Shown one piece after another: positions 8,614 through 19,196 of a stretch of 64,000 nt of DNA. A model generated the notes under the pieces. The model searched no databases. It had not been told where the DNA came from and saw only the letters and a program-made list of their open reading frames with translations. The DNA lies in contig JAVJVN010000015.1 of NCBI GenBank assembly GCA_040221055.1, positions 87,511-151,510 on the forward strand. The letters run 5' to 3'. A program made the translations under genes and the position numbers. This DNA is from Rhodothermales bacterium. GTDB taxonomy: Bacteria; Bacteroidota; Rhodothermia; Rhodothermales; UBA10348. The first letter of the stretch is position 1, and every line of letters begins with the position of its first letter.

Positions 8614-8698
8614 GAAGTCGCGAAGACGTCATGTTTCAAGTACCCCCTCCGGAGTTTGCAGGCTGAGCCTGCCTCCACACGCGCCGCCAACCCCGGCG

Positions 8699-9667
8699 TC
8701 AGTCCCCTCGGCGCAGGCGGCACACGAAGAAGCCTTCCATCCGCTCGGAGGGGAGGATGCGCAGGCAGCCCGCCATGCCGGCGTCGAAATCGGTGTTCTT
8801 CCAGGACGTGAGGGCAGGGATGCGCTCCGGCATATCGACGGGCCATTCAATGGGCTCGATCGTGACCTGGCCTTCGAACGCGTCGAGTTGACTCTGGACG
8901 ACGGCCTCATTCTCTTCCGGTGAAATGGCACAGGTGGAGTAGACGACAATCCCTCCCGGCCGGACGGCGCGCAGCGCGGAGTACAGGAGCCTGCGCTGCT
9001 TGCGCACCATTTCCTTGACCTTTCGCGGCGACCACCAGGCCATGGTGTCGGGGTCGTCCACCTGGAAGCGGCCCTCGCTGGAACAGGGCGCATCGATCAG
9101 CACCCGGTCAAAGTGGTCGGGCCGGTAGCGCCATACCTTGGTGCCGTCCTGGAGGAAGATCTTGACGTGGCCGGCGCCGTGCATCGTCAGATTGTCCTTC
9201 AGTTTGTACATCCGCTTCTTGACGACTTCGACAGCCGCGATGTGCGCGCCCGGGACACGCGCTGCCAGTTGGAGCGTCTTGCTGCCGGGCGCCGCTGCCA
9301 GGTCCAAAAACCGCTCGCCCGGCTGCGGATCCAGGATTGGAACAGGAAGCTGGCTGGACAGGCTCTGCACGTACAGCCGGCCCTCGCGCGCAGCCGCCGA
9401 CTCCAGAAGCGCCTGGCGATCTTCGGCCGACACCCACGCCGCCTGGTCGTCCCACGGGGCGCGATGGAACCGCAGCCCCCCGTCCGCCAGTTCACTCCAC
9501 AGGTCGGCGTCCGGCAAAACGCCGGGCTCGGCTGCAGCTCCGGAAAGGAGCGGATTCGGCCGGAATGCGGTCACGCGAGGGCTCTGGATGCCGCCCAGCA
9601 GGCGCTCCATGTCCGGTTCGGACAGGAAGGTCCGACAGCGATCCAGGAAGACAGACGGTATATTCAT
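8699..9667 (-). CDS. RsmB/NOP-family RNA (cytosine-C5) methyltransferase
   Basis: SAM-dependent enzyme predicted to make 5-methylcytosine in rRNA or tRNA. Motif I is FLDLAAAPGSKTLQLAARV, motif IV is DRVLIDAPCSSEGRF (Pro-Cys dipeptide), and motif VI is VVYSTCAISPEENE with the Thr-Cys nucleophile. These two cysteines define the NOP2/RsmB/RsmF family. At 322 residues it lacks the NusB-like N-domain of RsmB and the C-terminal PUA-type extension of RsmF. The exact target cytosine therefore cannot be stated. It lies divergent to clpX across a 121-bp gap. Confidence 0.9.
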   Translation of the reverse strand: MNIPSVFLDRCRTFLSEPDMERLLGGIQSPRVTAFRPNPLLSGAAAEPGVLPDADLWSELADGGLRFHRAPWDDQAAWVSAEDRQALLESAAAREGRLYVQSLSSQLPVPILDPQPGERFLDLAAAPGSKTLQLAARVPGAHIAAVEVVKKRMYKLKDNLTMHGAGHVKIFLQDGTKVWRYRPDHFDRVLIDAPCSSEGRFQVDDPDTMAWWSPRKVKEMVRKQRRLLYSALRAVRPGGIVVYSTCAISPEENEAVVQSQLDAFEGQVTIEPIEWPVDMPERIPALTSWKNTDFDAGMAGCLRILPSERMEGFFVCRLRRGD

Positions 9668-9788
9668 GCCTGAATATCGGAAGCGGAGGAATACCGGTTA
9701 AAGGATTGGGCGATAAGAGCGATATATGTACCATGTGCGGGTCGGCAGCGAGGCGGGTCCGTGATCAAATCCACGACCAGAACTGATC

Positions 9789-11063
9789 ATGAGTCATAAA
9801 GAAGATGTAATCCGGTGTTCATTTTGCGGCCGCACGGCCCACGAGGTCACCAGCATGGTCGCCGGACCGGAAGTCTACATCTGCGACCGGTGCATTACCG
9901 ATGCCGCCGGAATCGTCGGCCACGACACGCTCCCAAAAGCCGCCATCCCGAAGCCGCCCGCCCGCGCCCAGCGCCGGAACGAAGCCGGTCGGCGGATGTC
10001 GCCCATCGAAATCAAGTCGTCCCTGGACGAATATGTAGTCGGGCAGGACCGGGCCAAGAAGGCCCTCTCTGTCGCCGTCTACAACCACTACAAGCGGATT
10101 GACGCCAAGGAGCACTATGGCGAGTTCGCCGATGTCGAGCTGGAGAAATCCAACATCATGCTCATTGGCCCGACGGGAACGGGCAAGACCCTCCTGGCAC
10201 GGACCCTGGCCCGTGTGCTGGACGTGCCCTTCTCCATTTCCGATGCCACCGCGCTGACGGAAGCCGGATACGTGGGTGAGGATGTGGAAAGCATTTTGGC
10301 GCATCTGCTGCACGCCGCGGACTTCAACGTGGAGCGCGCCGAGCGCGGCATCATCTACATCGATGAAGTCGACAAGGTGGCGCGCAAGGCCGACAACGCA
10401 TCCATTACCCGGGACGTGTCGGGCGAAGGCGTCCAACAGGCCCTGCTCAAGATCCTGGAAGGCACCGTCGCCGGCGTGCCCCCGAAAGGCGGCCGCAAGC
10501 ATCCCGAACAGAATCTCATCAACATCGACACGTCGAACATCCTGTTCATCGTGGGCGGAGCATTTGACGGTCTCGGCGAAATCATTTCCCGGCGCATATC
10601 GACCAACCCCATCGGGTTCTCGGCCGGCGTCGGCAAGCGGATTGACAAATCCGACCCGGCCATCTTCCAGTATGTGGAGCCGGATGACCTGCTGCGTTTC
10701 GGACTGATTCCTGAACTCGTGGGACGACTGCCGGTGATTTCCGCGCTCAACGCGCTCTCGGAAGATGCCATGCGCAACATCCTCCTGGAACCCCGGAACG
10801 CCCTCCTGAAGCAGTACCAGAAATTGTTCGCCATGGACGGCATGAACCTGCTGTTCGAGGACTCGGCCATCGACGCCATCGTCGAAAAGGCCAAGAAACT
10901 GGGTACCGGTGCCCGCGGATTGCGCGCGGTCCTTGAGGACACCATGCTGGACCTGATGTTCGATGTCCACACGAAGTCGGACGTAGCTGCCGTGCGGATT
11001 ACCCGTGAAACCGTGGAAAACCGGGCGGAACCGCTCCTGGAACCCCGAAAAGCAACGGCTTGA
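9789..11063 (+). CDS. clpX: ATP-dependent protease ATPase subunit ClpX
   Basis: AAA+ unfoldase that feeds substrates to ClpP. The N-terminal zinc-binding domain has CSFC (Cys10, Cys13) and CDRC (Cys32, Cys35). Walker A is GPTGTGKT (about 127-134), the pore loop GYVG (160-163), Walker [10 protein letters not shown] (188-196). The [14 protein letters not shown] segment carries the IGF loop that docks on ClpP, so the protein should be a true ClpP partner. The C-terminal small domain has [18 protein letters not shown], with the sensor-2 GAR motif. The length of 424 is normal. clpP and tig, often adjacent in other phyla, are not in this window. Confidence 0.97.
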   Translation: MSHKEDVIRCSFCGRTAHEVTSMVAGPEVYICDRCITDAAGIVGHDTLPKAAIPKPPARAQRRNEAGRRMSPIEIKSSLDEYVVGQDRAKKALSVAVYNHYKRIDAKEHYGEFADVELEKSNIMLIGPTGTGKTLLARTLARVLDVPFSISDATALTEAGYVGEDVESILAHLLHAADFNVERAERGIIYIDEVDKVARKADNASITRDVSGEGVQQALLKILEGTVAGVPPKGGRKHPEQNLINIDTSNILFIVGGAFDGLGEIISRRISTNPIGFSAGVGKRIDKSDPAIFQYVEPDDLLRFGLIPELVGRLPVISALNALSEDAMRNILLEPRNALLKQYQKLFAMDGMNLLFEDSAIDAIVEKAKKLGTGARGLRAVLEDTMLDLMFDVHTKSDVAAVRITRETVENRAEPLLEPRKATA

Positions 11064-11100
11064 CCTCCCGTAATGTGCGTTCCAGTTGGTATGTTGCGGC

Positions 11101-12018
11101 ATGCCGGCATTCAATCCAGAAGACCTCCTTGATGTAGCGAAGTACTACGCATCGGGCGTGTACCGGGAACTGCGCGAAAAGCCGGTCTTCCTGTGGGCAC
11201 AGGCCATCGGCTACAAGGTCCTCATTACGATAGCCCCCCTCCTGCTCCTGGCGACGGGCATTGTGGGGCAGATCCTGCGCAACGATCGCCCATTCAGTTT
11301 CGTGGAATCGGCCATCCGGAGCGTCTTCCCCGCGTATCAGTCGGAAGAGCTCATCAGCTTCCTGAGCCAGTTGCAGAACGTGTCGGGCCGCCTCACGCTG
11401 GTGGGTCTCATTGGCCTGCTCCTGGCCGCCGTCACGCTCTTCACGACGTTGCGGATTGCCCTGTCGGGCGTATTCCAGGAAGACTGGCACGGAACGCGCT
11501 CCCTGTTCCGGGGCTACGCCTTCGACCTGCGGATGGCACTGCAGGTCGGCCTACTGTTCACGGCATCCATCGGCCTGACCGTGGTGGCGCAGACCATCAA
11601 CACCAACCTGTTCTGGGGGCTTACCGAACTCGGGTTTGAGACCCAGTGGTTGCAGTCGGGCTGGCTGACGGTCCTGAACGTATTCGGCCTGCTGCTGCCG
11701 TGGCTTATAAGCATTGCCATGTTCTTCCTGCTCATCTACATGACGCCGGTGCCCCGGCCTCCGTTGCGCAGCGCATTCCTGGGAGCCACCGTGGCTTCTC
11801 TGCTCTGGGAACTGGCCAAATTCGGTTTTTCAGCCTATGCCAAGTCCATGGGCAGCTTCGAAACCTCGGGGTTGGCGGCTCTGGGGGATACCTTCGTCCT
11901 CGTGGTCATCCTTGTGTTCTGGGCGTATTTCTCCGGGCTCATCATGATCATCGGGGCCATCATGTGCATGCTGCATGAACGCCGACGACGATTCCTGGCG
12001 CTTGAACCGGATGAATAG
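11101..12018 (+). CDS. YihY/BrkB family inner-membrane protein
   Basis: A 305-residue membrane protein with about six hydrophobic helices (for example VLITIAPLLLLATGIVG, LTLVGLIGLLLAAVTLF, FVLVVILVFWAYFSGLI) and the family features FWAYFSGLIMIIGA near the C-terminus and LLWELAKFGFSAYAKS before the last helices. The family (YihY, BrkB; once mis-annotated as RNase BN) has no settled biochemical function, although transport roles have been proposed. The start at 11101 is preferred over an in-frame codon at 11086. The tamA-like gene begins inside its last codons, so it heads the envelope operon that follows. Confidence 0.85.
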   Translation: MPAFNPEDLLDVAKYYASGVYRELREKPVFLWAQAIGYKVLITIAPLLLLATGIVGQILRNDRPFSFVESAIRSVFPAYQSEELISFLSQLQNVSGRLTLVGLIGLLLAAVTLFTTLRIALSGVFQEDWHGTRSLFRGYAFDLRMALQVGLLFTASIGLTVVAQTINTNLFWGLTELGFETQWLQSGWLTVLNVFGLLLPWLISIAMFFLLIYMTPVPRPPLRSAFLGATVASLLWELAKFGFSAYAKSMGSFETSGLAALGDTFVLVVILVFWAYFSGLIMIIGAIMCMLHERRRRFLALEPDE

Positions 12019-14134
12019 GATGCGATTCGTATTGGGATGCGTCATGGTTCTGCTGGTCGCCCCCATGCGCGGGGTCCAGGCACAGGATGCGCTCGCGCTG
12101 AGCAACGGGGCGACGCAGGTCTCGGACATTGCCTTCAAATTCACGACCACCCAGACGTTCGATGCGGAACGCCTGCGGCTGCAGATGGCGACCCAGGGAC
12201 CATCCTTCCTGGACCACCTGAAGGATGCCGTCCCGTTGTTGTCCGGTCGCAATTATCCGTTCGATCCGGTCGAGTTGCAGCGGGACGTGGTCCGGCTGCG
12301 CCAGTTCTATGCCAGGAATGGTTTCCCTGACGCATCCGTGGATTATCCCGCGTCCCAGTTCAATGCGTCGTCCAACCGGATCCGGATCATCTTCACCATC
12401 GATGAGGGCACGCCGGTCACCATCCGTACGCTGGACTTCTCGTTGAATACCCCCCTTTCCGCAGATCTGACCGAACGGTGGGAGGAGCTGAAAGAACGGT
12501 TGTCCGCCGCCGAGGGGCGTCGTTTCACCGACTTCGAGCGGCTTTCCATTGAAAACCAGATCCTGAGTCTGCTCCAGAATCGCGGCTTCGCGTTTGCATC
12601 CGTGGATGGAGACGTTTCGGTGGATGAGCAGGCCTTTTCGGCCGACCTGGCCTTCGAGGTGTCTCCGGGGCCGTATGGGACCTTCGGCGAAATCCTGGTT
12701 GAGGGGAACGAGAGCGTCTCGCGGCAGACGGTCCTGCGCGAATTGACGTTCAAGGTGGGCGATGAATTCTCGCGTCAACGCCTCATTACCGGGCAACAGC
12801 AGATTTTCGGGTTGAACCTGTTCCGGCTGGCCCTCGCCGAGGTCCCCGAGCAGGAGCCCGACTCCCTTGTCACCGTCCGGTACCGGTTGCGCGAGTCCAA
12901 GTTGCGCTACATTTCGGCGCAGACGGGTTTTGCGCGGGAGTCCGGTCTGTCCGTTGAAACGGAATTCCGGCACCGGAATTTCCTGGGCGATGCACGGCAG
13001 TTCAGCGCGGGTGCATCCTCCCGGACCGGCCTGCTGGCCGCCACCGGTACGGGGCGCAAGCCGGTCCGATCCGTGACCACGAACCTGTCCCTCCGGCAGC
13101 CGTGGCTGGGCTGGACCCGGCTTTCCGGCGGACTGTCCCCGTTTTTCTCCTGGCTGGATGAGCCGAACCAGGACACCCGGTTCTACGAATTCGGATTGAC
13201 GTCCTCGCTCGTCCTCGAAATCCTGCCCTTCCGGAATCTGACCGCGCAACACACGTTCAGCCGGGCGGTCCCGTTGACCTCGACCGGGCTGGGTGACCGG
13301 TTCGGAGTCTACAATCGCAGCATCCTGTCGACCGGGATGGGATTCGGATGGCTGAATGACTTCCTGGTACCGCGCCGAGGCTGGTTCGTACGCCCGGCAT
13401 TGGAACTGGGCGGTCTGCTCGGGGGCTCGGCGGTACAGTATGCCAAGGCGTCGGTGGACGCCACGGCCTACGTCCCCATCACACGGCGCACGTCCGTCAT
13501 CCTGTCCCTCACCACGGGTTGGCTGGCGCCGTTCAAGGACTCGAAGGATCAGCTTGACCCCCAGAATGAGTTCCGGTTCGATGCCATCCGGTTCTACGCC
13601 GGAGGCGCGAGCGATGTACGCGGTTGGGCCCTGAACGCCCTCGGGCCCCAGGTGGCCGTGGCCGATACGGTCACGGTGGATGCGGACGGAACCCCGCACG
13701 CCGAAAACGCCCGGTTCGAGGCCATCGGTGGCCGCGCCAAGGTCAGTTTCCGGTCCGAATTGCGGTTCCCCGTGCCCGGGTTGGGCGACTCGTGGCGGGC
13801 CGCGGTCTTCCTGGACGGGGGCGCCGTCTCGTCCGAACGGGTGCTGGACGCAGGGGGGGCGCAGGTGTTCTCCACAGATGGGGTCGCTGAATTCCGGGAC
13901 CGGCGATTCGTGTCGGGCGGGGATTTCAGGTTCGGAGCGGGTACCGGCATCCGGTACCGCACGCCGGTCGGGATGCTCCGCCTGGACCTGGCCTACAAGT
14001 TGAACCCGGCCGATGCGGACCTGCGCCGACCCGAGGACATCGTGCTGCATGAGCAGGGATTCCGTAGCGATCCGCCCTCGGACCGCTTCCTTCGCCGATT
14101 GAACGTCCACGTGAGTATTGATCGTGCCTTCTGA
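12011..14134 (+). CDS. BamA/TamA family outer-membrane protein (Omp85 superfamily)
   Basis: A 707-residue protein with a signal peptide (MRFVLGCVMVLLVAPMRGVQAQ), then POTRA-type modules between about residues 35 and 300 (DVVRLRQFYARNGFPDASVD and GEILVEGNESVSRQTVLREL are typical POTRA helices and strands). The rest is a 16-strand-type barrel ending in HVSIDRAF with the terminal phenylalanine recognised by the BAM machinery. FYAGGASDVRGWALNALGPQ carries the (V/I)RG(Y/W) motif of the Omp85 L6 lock loop. Overlap with a tamB-like gene downstream favours TamA over BamA. Expected role: outer-membrane half of the translocation and assembly module, bridging to the inner membrane through TamB. Confidence 0.9.
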   Translation: MNRMRFVLGCVMVLLVAPMRGVQAQDALALSNGATQVSDIAFKFTTTQTFDAERLRLQMATQGPSFLDHLKDAVPLLSGRNYPFDPVELQRDVVRLRQFYARNGFPDASVDYPASQFNASSNRIRIIFTIDEGTPVTIRTLDFSLNTPLSADLTERWEELKERLSAAEGRRFTDFERLSIENQILSLLQNRGFAFASVDGDVSVDEQAFSADLAFEVSPGPYGTFGEILVEGNESVSRQTVLRELTFKVGDEFSRQRLITGQQQIFGLNLFRLALAEVPEQEPDSLVTVRYRLRESKLRYISAQTGFARESGLSVETEFRHRNFLGDARQFSAGASSRTGLLAATGTGRKPVRSVTTNLSLRQPWLGWTRLSGGLSPFFSWLDEPNQDTRFYEFGLTSSLVLEILPFRNLTAQHTFSRAVPLTSTGLGDRFGVYNRSILSTGMGFGWLNDFLVPRRGWFVRPALELGGLLGGSAVQYAKASVDATAYVPITRRTSVILSLTTGWLAPFKDSKDQLDPQNEFRFDAIRFYAGGASDVRGWALNALGPQVAVADTVTVDADGTPHAENARFEAIGGRAKVSFRSELRFPVPGLGDSWRAAVFLDGGAVSSERVLDAGGAQVFSTDGVAEFRDRRFVSGGDFRFGAGTGIRYRTPVGMLRLDLAYKLNPADADLRRPEDIVLHEQGFRSDPPSDRFLRRLNVHVSIDRAF

Positions 14135-17100
14135 GCAGCCCACATATCGCACGGAAGAGGCGCCAGGGGCGGGCTCGGGAGGGCGCGTGGCCCTGCGTGT
14201 CCTTCTGGTGCTTCTGTTGACGATCGTCGCGGTGGTCGGAGTCCTGCATGTTTCCCCGGTCCAACGCGCCGTGTTGCAGGGCACGCTCGCGCGTGTGCTG
14301 CCCCCGGATTTGCAGGTGACGCTCGGCGGCAGTTCGGGATCGCCGCTCCGGGGCCTCACACTGACGGATGTGCGGGCGTCGACGCCCGGTGACTCCACCT
14401 GGCTGGCCGTCGATACACTCCGCGTCGAGTACGACCTGTTGTCCGTGTTCGGTGTGTTGCACGTCAGGAAAATCGAGGCGGGTGACCTCTCGTTCCAGCT
14501 CGGCCGTCGGGCCGACAGCAGTCTGGTCCTGCCCACCTTTCCTGAGAGCGATACGACCACGTTCCCGTTCAATCTGGAGCGGGTCGAGGTCCAGCGGATT
14601 TCGGGCTCGGTTGTGCAGGCGGACGACGTATTGTGGACATTGGATGATGGCCATCTGGACCTGCCGGTGTTGGCCCGTGACTCCGGGGGATTCGCGGTCA
14701 CGCTCCGCGCACTCGATCTGGCCTTCACCTATCCCGGGGTGACCGATGCGGGGTATGTGGCTGCCCGGGCGGAACTCGGCCGTGACGGGGCGTTCTCGGC
14801 GGCCCTGCGCGGCAGTGCGCCCGGCAGCATCCTGGACCTGGATATATCGGGACGGCTGCCGGATTCCAGCGGGCTGGCATTGGATCTGGACGTCGCGGGA
14901 CATGTCGGCTTTGCCGACCTGCAGCCTTTCGTGGCCACCCTGCGTGACGATGGCCGACTGGACGTGGAAGCGGATGCCCACGTGGGCGCGGACTCCCTCC
15001 GTGCGCGGGTGGTGCTCGACACCGGGGCCGGTGGCCGGGTTGAGGTCCGCATGGATGGGTCTGCCTCCGCCTCGGGTCCGGCGCAGGTCCTTCCACGGAA
15101 CGTGAACATACTCGTTGAGCTGGAGGATTTCCGCCCGGATGCGTTGGGCTCTGATTTCCCGGAACAGACGCTCCTGAACGCACGCGCCGACGCCGCGTTG
15201 GCGCTCGGCGATACGTGGGAGGAGACCATGGGGCGCGTGGACGTGACCTTGGGGCCGGGCTCCCTGCTGGGGCGCCGGGTCGGCGCGGGTTCGGCGTTCG
15301 CCGAACGCGCCGACTCCACGATTTCGTGGAGCGGCACGGTACGTGCCGCCGGCGCCCTCCTCCGCACCGATGGGGCCTGGCAGATGGGCGAGGACCGCCT
15401 GCGCGGTACGGTCCACGTGGAAGACCTTACGCCGGAGGGCCTGGACCTCTCGTCGCCCGTCCCGTTCACCGGGGGCCTGAGCGCGACGTTCCGCGGCACC
15501 GAATCGCTTTCCAACTGGACCGCGACGGTGGAGTTGCTCGACATGACGGTCGGCGGCTGCCCGGTCACGAGCCGGAATCTCCGTATGCGGCTCCAGATGC
15601 CCGCGCCGAGCACCTCCAGCACAACAACACATATTGAGGGTGGTCTCGACGCCTGCGCGCAGACGCTGGCCGACCTCGACATCCATGCTTCGAACACCCG
15701 TGTCCAGGGGCGCGTCCGTACCGGCCGCGCCCCCCTCCACGAACTGCTGACCCTGGCCGATTCCACGTACCTTCCCGGAGAGATCACGTTCGATCTGACC
15801 CCGGATGGCCCCGTGCGCGCCGACGGTCGGTTCACCGATGTCCAGGGCGGAGGTGCCGTACTCGATTCCCTGACTTTCCAGGCCACGGGAACGCTGGACG
15901 CACTCTCGATAGAGGCCGAAGCCGACCGACTGGACGGCACCGCTCGCACGCGCCTCCAGTGGCGATCCTTGGACAACAGGGTCAATTTGACCGCGCTCGA
16001 ATTCCAGGCGTTGGATGTGGCTTCGGTACTTCGCATGCCGGATCAGTCCATCATCCTTTCCGGGACGGGCAGCGGCGTGATGACCGGCTCGAACGGACGC
16101 CTGGAATTGATGCTCGGCGGGTCGCACCTGAATGACGTGGCGTTTTCCGTTCTCGATCTGGACATTCGCATGGCCGCCGACTCCATGACGGCCGATATCC
16201 GTGCCCGTGGGGACAGTGCACACACCGGTACGACGGCCGACCTGACGGCGGGCTGGTATCCCTCGCAGGACAGTCTGATTACTGCGTCGGGCATCTTCGG
16301 TGGCCTGGATGTGGGTGCCATCCTCGCCCTGGAAGGCCAATCCAGCGACCTCGGGGGCGATCTGGACGTACGCGGTCGTCTGCAGAACGGCGTCCCTGAA
16401 CTGGACGGACACGTGTCCCTCGCGGCCGGATCGCGCCTGAACGCCTTTCGTGTCACCACCGCCGAGCTGAACCTCCGCCTGGAGGACGGCGCATCGTCCG
16501 GAAAACTGGTATTGGAAGACACGAATGGCGGCATCACCGGCAGTTTCGGGCTGAACGAGGGTCGGATGTACGCCAATATGCGGGCGCACCATCTGGATAT
16601 TGCAGCGCTGTTGGACCCGCGCGCGTCGTCTTCCACACTGTCCGCTACCGTCGAAGCGAATATCCAACTCGCGGAAGGCACCTGGACGGACATCGTGGCG
16701 ACCGGAGACTCCCTGCGCGGGTCGTGGGACGCGTTCCGCGTCGACGACGGTGCCTTCGGAGTCCACCTGGACCGGACGTCCGTCCGCGTGGACTCCCTGC
16801 GCCTTTCAGGCACGGATCTCCAACTGGACGGCCGCGGATCGTTTGCGCAGGAGTCCAGCGACTTCACGCTCCGTGCCGACGTCCCGGCGGCGATCATGCA
16901 GCTTCCGGGGCTGAAAGAAACCGGTCTCGCATTCGTTACCCTGGGGGCTACCGTCCGGGTGAACGGGCCACTGGCGCAGCGCCGGGTCGTGGCCGATCTG
17001 ACGGCGGGTGGCCTCAGGAACGAATCGTTCTACGCCAGCGAGATTACCGGGCGCTTCCTGGCCGAGTTCGGAGACTCCGGCGCCCCGGATCCCGACCCAC

Positions 17101-19196
17101 CTGTGCCCGATAGCCCCGTGGACTTGCGCCCCGTCTTCCCCGCACTGCTTCCCTCCTTCGCCGAGCTGACGGTGGAATCGTCCGTCCTGGACGTCCCGGC
17201 CCTGTCCATGCAGTCCGCAACGGTCCGCGTGGCGTGGGACGGCCTGGATGTTTCGGGCGATGCCGAAATCCAACTGGCAGAGAACAAGCACATCGGCGTA
17301 TCGGCCATCGTGACCCCGGACGACGAACCGATGGTCATCACCATCGACCGGTTCGATGCCCGCCTGAACGGCGACACGTGGGCACTCTCAGCTCCTGCCC
17401 GCCTCACGCTGGGCGACACCCCTTCCCTGTCTGCACTGCGTCTCACCTCAGGCGACCAGGTCATCAGTGCCACCAGCCTCCTGCAGGGTTCGGAGCAGCG
17501 GCATTTCGTCACCGTCAATCAGGTCCAGCTGGCACCGCTGGCCTCCTTGCTGGATTTCCCGGGCCTGGGCGGAACGACGTCCGGTGAATTCAGCCTCTCG
17601 ATGGCCGGCGACAGCCTGTCGGTACAGGGCACGCTTACCTCGGATTTGACTGCCTTCGGAGAGCCCGCAGGACAATCCACGGCCCGGCTCACGCTCCTGA
17701 ACGGGGACGTGGTGCTGGATGCGCGGCTGACGCATCCCCAGGGTGGCGAACTGACGGCGGCCGGGCGCCTGCCGCTGGGCAGCCCCGAGGGCACAGTGGA
17801 CTTCCAGGTCGGTGCCGACGCGTATCCCATCGGGTGGACCCGCGTGTTCATTGACCCCCTTCTGGTGGACGACCTGCGTGGAGCCCTCTCCGGAAATGTC
17901 CGGGTGACGGGGACCGGCAACGCTCCCGCCTGGCAGGGCACCCTGCAGCTGCGCGACGGCCGGATCGGCCTTCCCGAACTGGGTAAGCGGCGCGGCCTTC
18001 GCTATGACGGCCTGGAGGCCGACCTGTCCTTCCGGGCGGATTCCATCCTGGTGGACCGCATGGTGGCGCAGTCCGGAAACGGGCGCGTGGAAGCTTCCGG
18101 GGGCATTGCCATGACCGACCTGCAACTCGGCAGCGTGGATATTGCCTTCAGCGCCAACGACTTCCTGGCTGTGGACAATGCCAACTACCGGACGGTCATT
18201 TCGGGCAGCGGGCAACTCACCGGGAGCACCGACCGTCCCCGACTCCAGGGAGACATTGAAGTGGTCAGTGCCGATTTCTACCTGACCGACGAGACCACGG
18301 CTGGTGCATATGAAGCTGTCACATTGAGCGACGCCGACCTGTTGACGCTACGGGAACGGTTCGGCATGCGCATAAGTGCCGAGGACACCACGGCTTTCGA
18401 CTTCTATCGGGTCCTGGCCATCGAGGACCTGACCATCCGGATGCAGCGGGATACCTGGGTCCGCTCGAAATCCAACCCGGAAATGGACATCCAGATCAGC
18501 GGCCGCCTGGACGTGGACAAGGCCCGCAACGCCGATCCGGATGTGTTCGGCAATATCGAAGTACTGCCTGAGCGCAGCCGCATCCAGCAATTCGGCCGCC
18601 GATTCGACATTGAACGGGGTACGCTCACGTTCAACGGGCCCATAGGGGCGCCCATCATGGACCTCCAGGCGTCCTATGACGTGCCGTCCCGTACGGCCGG
18701 CGGCTCGGAAGTCGTCATCCGGCTGAACGTATCCGGCTCTCCCGACGACCTGGAGGTCACCTTCGATTCCGACCCCGCCATGGAGTTGGCGGACATCGTA
18801 TCGTACATTGCCACGGGCCGCCCGGCCAGCAGTTCGTTCCAGTTGGGATCGCAGACCGACAATTACCTGCAGTCGGCAGCCGGTCTTGCCATGGGTCCAC
18901 TTACCGACCTTGTGGAAAACATGGCGGGTGCCGGACTCGGCCTGGATGTCATCGAGATTGCCCATACCGGCACCCAGGGATTGACCCTGACCGCCGGCAA
19001 GTACGTATCCCCCCGGTTGTACGTGTCCGTTTCCCAACCCATAGCCCTCTCCAGCAGCTCGGAATCCTCCACTACCGGAGGGGAGAACGAGACGCAGGTG
19101 GCCGTGGAATACGAAATCATCCAGCAACTCCTGATCACGCTCATCAACCGGGGCACCATCCTCCGCGTCAACCTGAGGTGGGAATATGCGTTTTGA
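14124..19196 (+). CDS. TamB-like AsmA-superfamily protein (translocation/assembly module)
   Basis: A protein of about 1690 residues with one N-terminal membrane anchor (VLLVLLLTIVAVVGVLHVS) and a very long repetitive beta-rich body typical of AsmA/TamB bridge proteins. The conserved DUF490/TamB domain is at the C-terminus: RNADPDVFGNIEVLPERSRI, LTFNGPIGAPIMDLQASYDV, and a final strand RVNLRWEYAF. TamB proteins form lipid-conducting grooves across the periplasm and pair with TamA. The start is uncertain: GTG 14124 is listed, with an in-frame TTG at 14118. Either way it overlaps the end of the tamA-like gene. Its 3' end overlaps the MlaE permease gene by 11 bases. Confidence 0.9.
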   Translation: MPSEQPTYRTEEAPGAGSGGRVALRVLLVLLLTIVAVVGVLHVSPVQRAVLQGTLARVLPPDLQVTLGGSSGSPLRGLTLTDVRASTPGDSTWLAVDTLRVEYDLLSVFGVLHVRKIEAGDLSFQLGRRADSSLVLPTFPESDTTTFPFNLERVEVQRISGSVVQADDVLWTLDDGHLDLPVLARDSGGFAVTLRALDLAFTYPGVTDAGYVAARAELGRDGAFSAALRGSAPGSILDLDISGRLPDSSGLALDLDVAGHVGFADLQPFVATLRDDGRLDVEADAHVGADSLRARVVLDTGAGGRVEVRMDGSASASGPAQVLPRNVNILVELEDFRPDALGSDFPEQTLLNARADAALALGDTWEETMGRVDVTLGPGSLLGRRVGAGSAFAERADSTISWSGTVRAAGALLRTDGAWQMGEDRLRGTVHVEDLTPEGLDLSSPVPFTGGLSATFRGTESLSNWTATVELLDMTVGGCPVTSRNLRMRLQMPAPSTSSTTTHIEGGLDACAQTLADLDIHASNTRVQGRVRTGRAPLHELLTLADSTYLPGEITFDLTPDGPVRADGRFTDVQGGGAVLDSLTFQATGTLDALSIEAEADRLDGTARTRLQWRSLDNRVNLTALEFQALDVASVLRMPDQSIILSGTGSGVMTGSNGRLELMLGGSHLNDVAFSVLDLDIRMAADSMTADIRARGDSAHTGTTADLTAGWYPSQDSLITASGIFGGLDVGAILALEGQSSDLGGDLDVRGRLQNGVPELDGHVSLAAGSRLNAFRVTTAELNLRLEDGASSGKLVLEDTNGGITGSFGLNEGRMYANMRAHHLDIAALLDPRASSSTLSATVEANIQLAEGTWTDIVATGDSLRGSWDAFRVDDGAFGVHLDRTSVRVDSLRLSGTDLQLDGRGSFAQESSDFTLRADVPAAIMQLPGLKETGLAFVTLGATVRVNGPLAQRRVVADLTAGGLRNESFYASEITGRFLAEFGDSGAPDPDPPVPDSPVDLRPVFPALLPSFAELTVESSVLDVPALSMQSATVRVAWDGLDVSGDAEIQLAENKHIGVSAIVTPDDEPMVITIDRFDARLNGDTWALSAPARLTLGDTPSLSALRLTSGDQVISATSLLQGSEQRHFVTVNQVQLAPLASLLDFPGLGGTTSGEFSLSMAGDSLSVQGTLTSDLTAFGEPAGQSTARLTLLNGDVVLDARLTHPQGGELTAAGRLPLGSPEGTVDFQVGADAYPIGWTRVFIDPLLVDDLRGALSGNVRVTGTGNAPAWQGTLQLRDGRIGLPELGKRRGLRYDGLEADLSFRADSILVDRMVAQSGNGRVEASGGIAMTDLQLGSVDIAFSANDFLAVDNANYRTVISGSGQLTGSTDRPRLQGDIEVVSADFYLTDETTAGAYEAVTLSDADLLTLRERFGMRISAEDTTAFDFYRVLAIEDLTIRMQRDTWVRSKSNPEMDIQISGRLDVDKARNADPDVFGNIEVLPERSRIQQFGRRFDIERGTLTFNGPIGAPIMDLQASYDVPSRTAGGSEVVIRLNVSGSPDDLEVTFDSDPAMELADIVSYIATGRPASSSFQLGSQTDNYLQSAAGLAMGPLTDLVENMAGAGLGLDVIEIAHTGTQGLTLTAGKYVSPRLYVSVSQPIALSSSSESSTTGGENETQVAVEYEIIQQLLITLINRGTILRVNLRWEYAF

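Larger units (their letters stand above)
8383..8698. other. 316-bp intergenic region with repeats and hairpins
   Basis: There is no credible gene between the M55 start and the methyltransferase stop. On the minus strand it carries a TATATATTCG promoter-like stretch near 8420-8430 for the M55 gene, the paired direct repeats at 8442-8480, a short hairpin GCAGGCT-G-AGCCTGC near 8655-8670, and the long hairpin at 8570-8610. Short open frames here lack start signals and protein-like composition. Confidence 0.6.

Noticed and set aside
11960..14728. Minus-strand open frame of 922 codons, antisense to the tamA-like gene
   Set aside because: It is Arg/Pro/Gly-rich with no domain, and is a by-product of high GC third-position bias in the plus-strand gene, which has a signal peptide, POTRA motifs and a barrel end.
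13926..16766. Minus-strand open frame of 946 codons, antisense to tamB
   Set aside because: Low-complexity His/Arg/Gln composition and no recognisable motif; the plus-strand TamB-like gene explains the codon periodicity.
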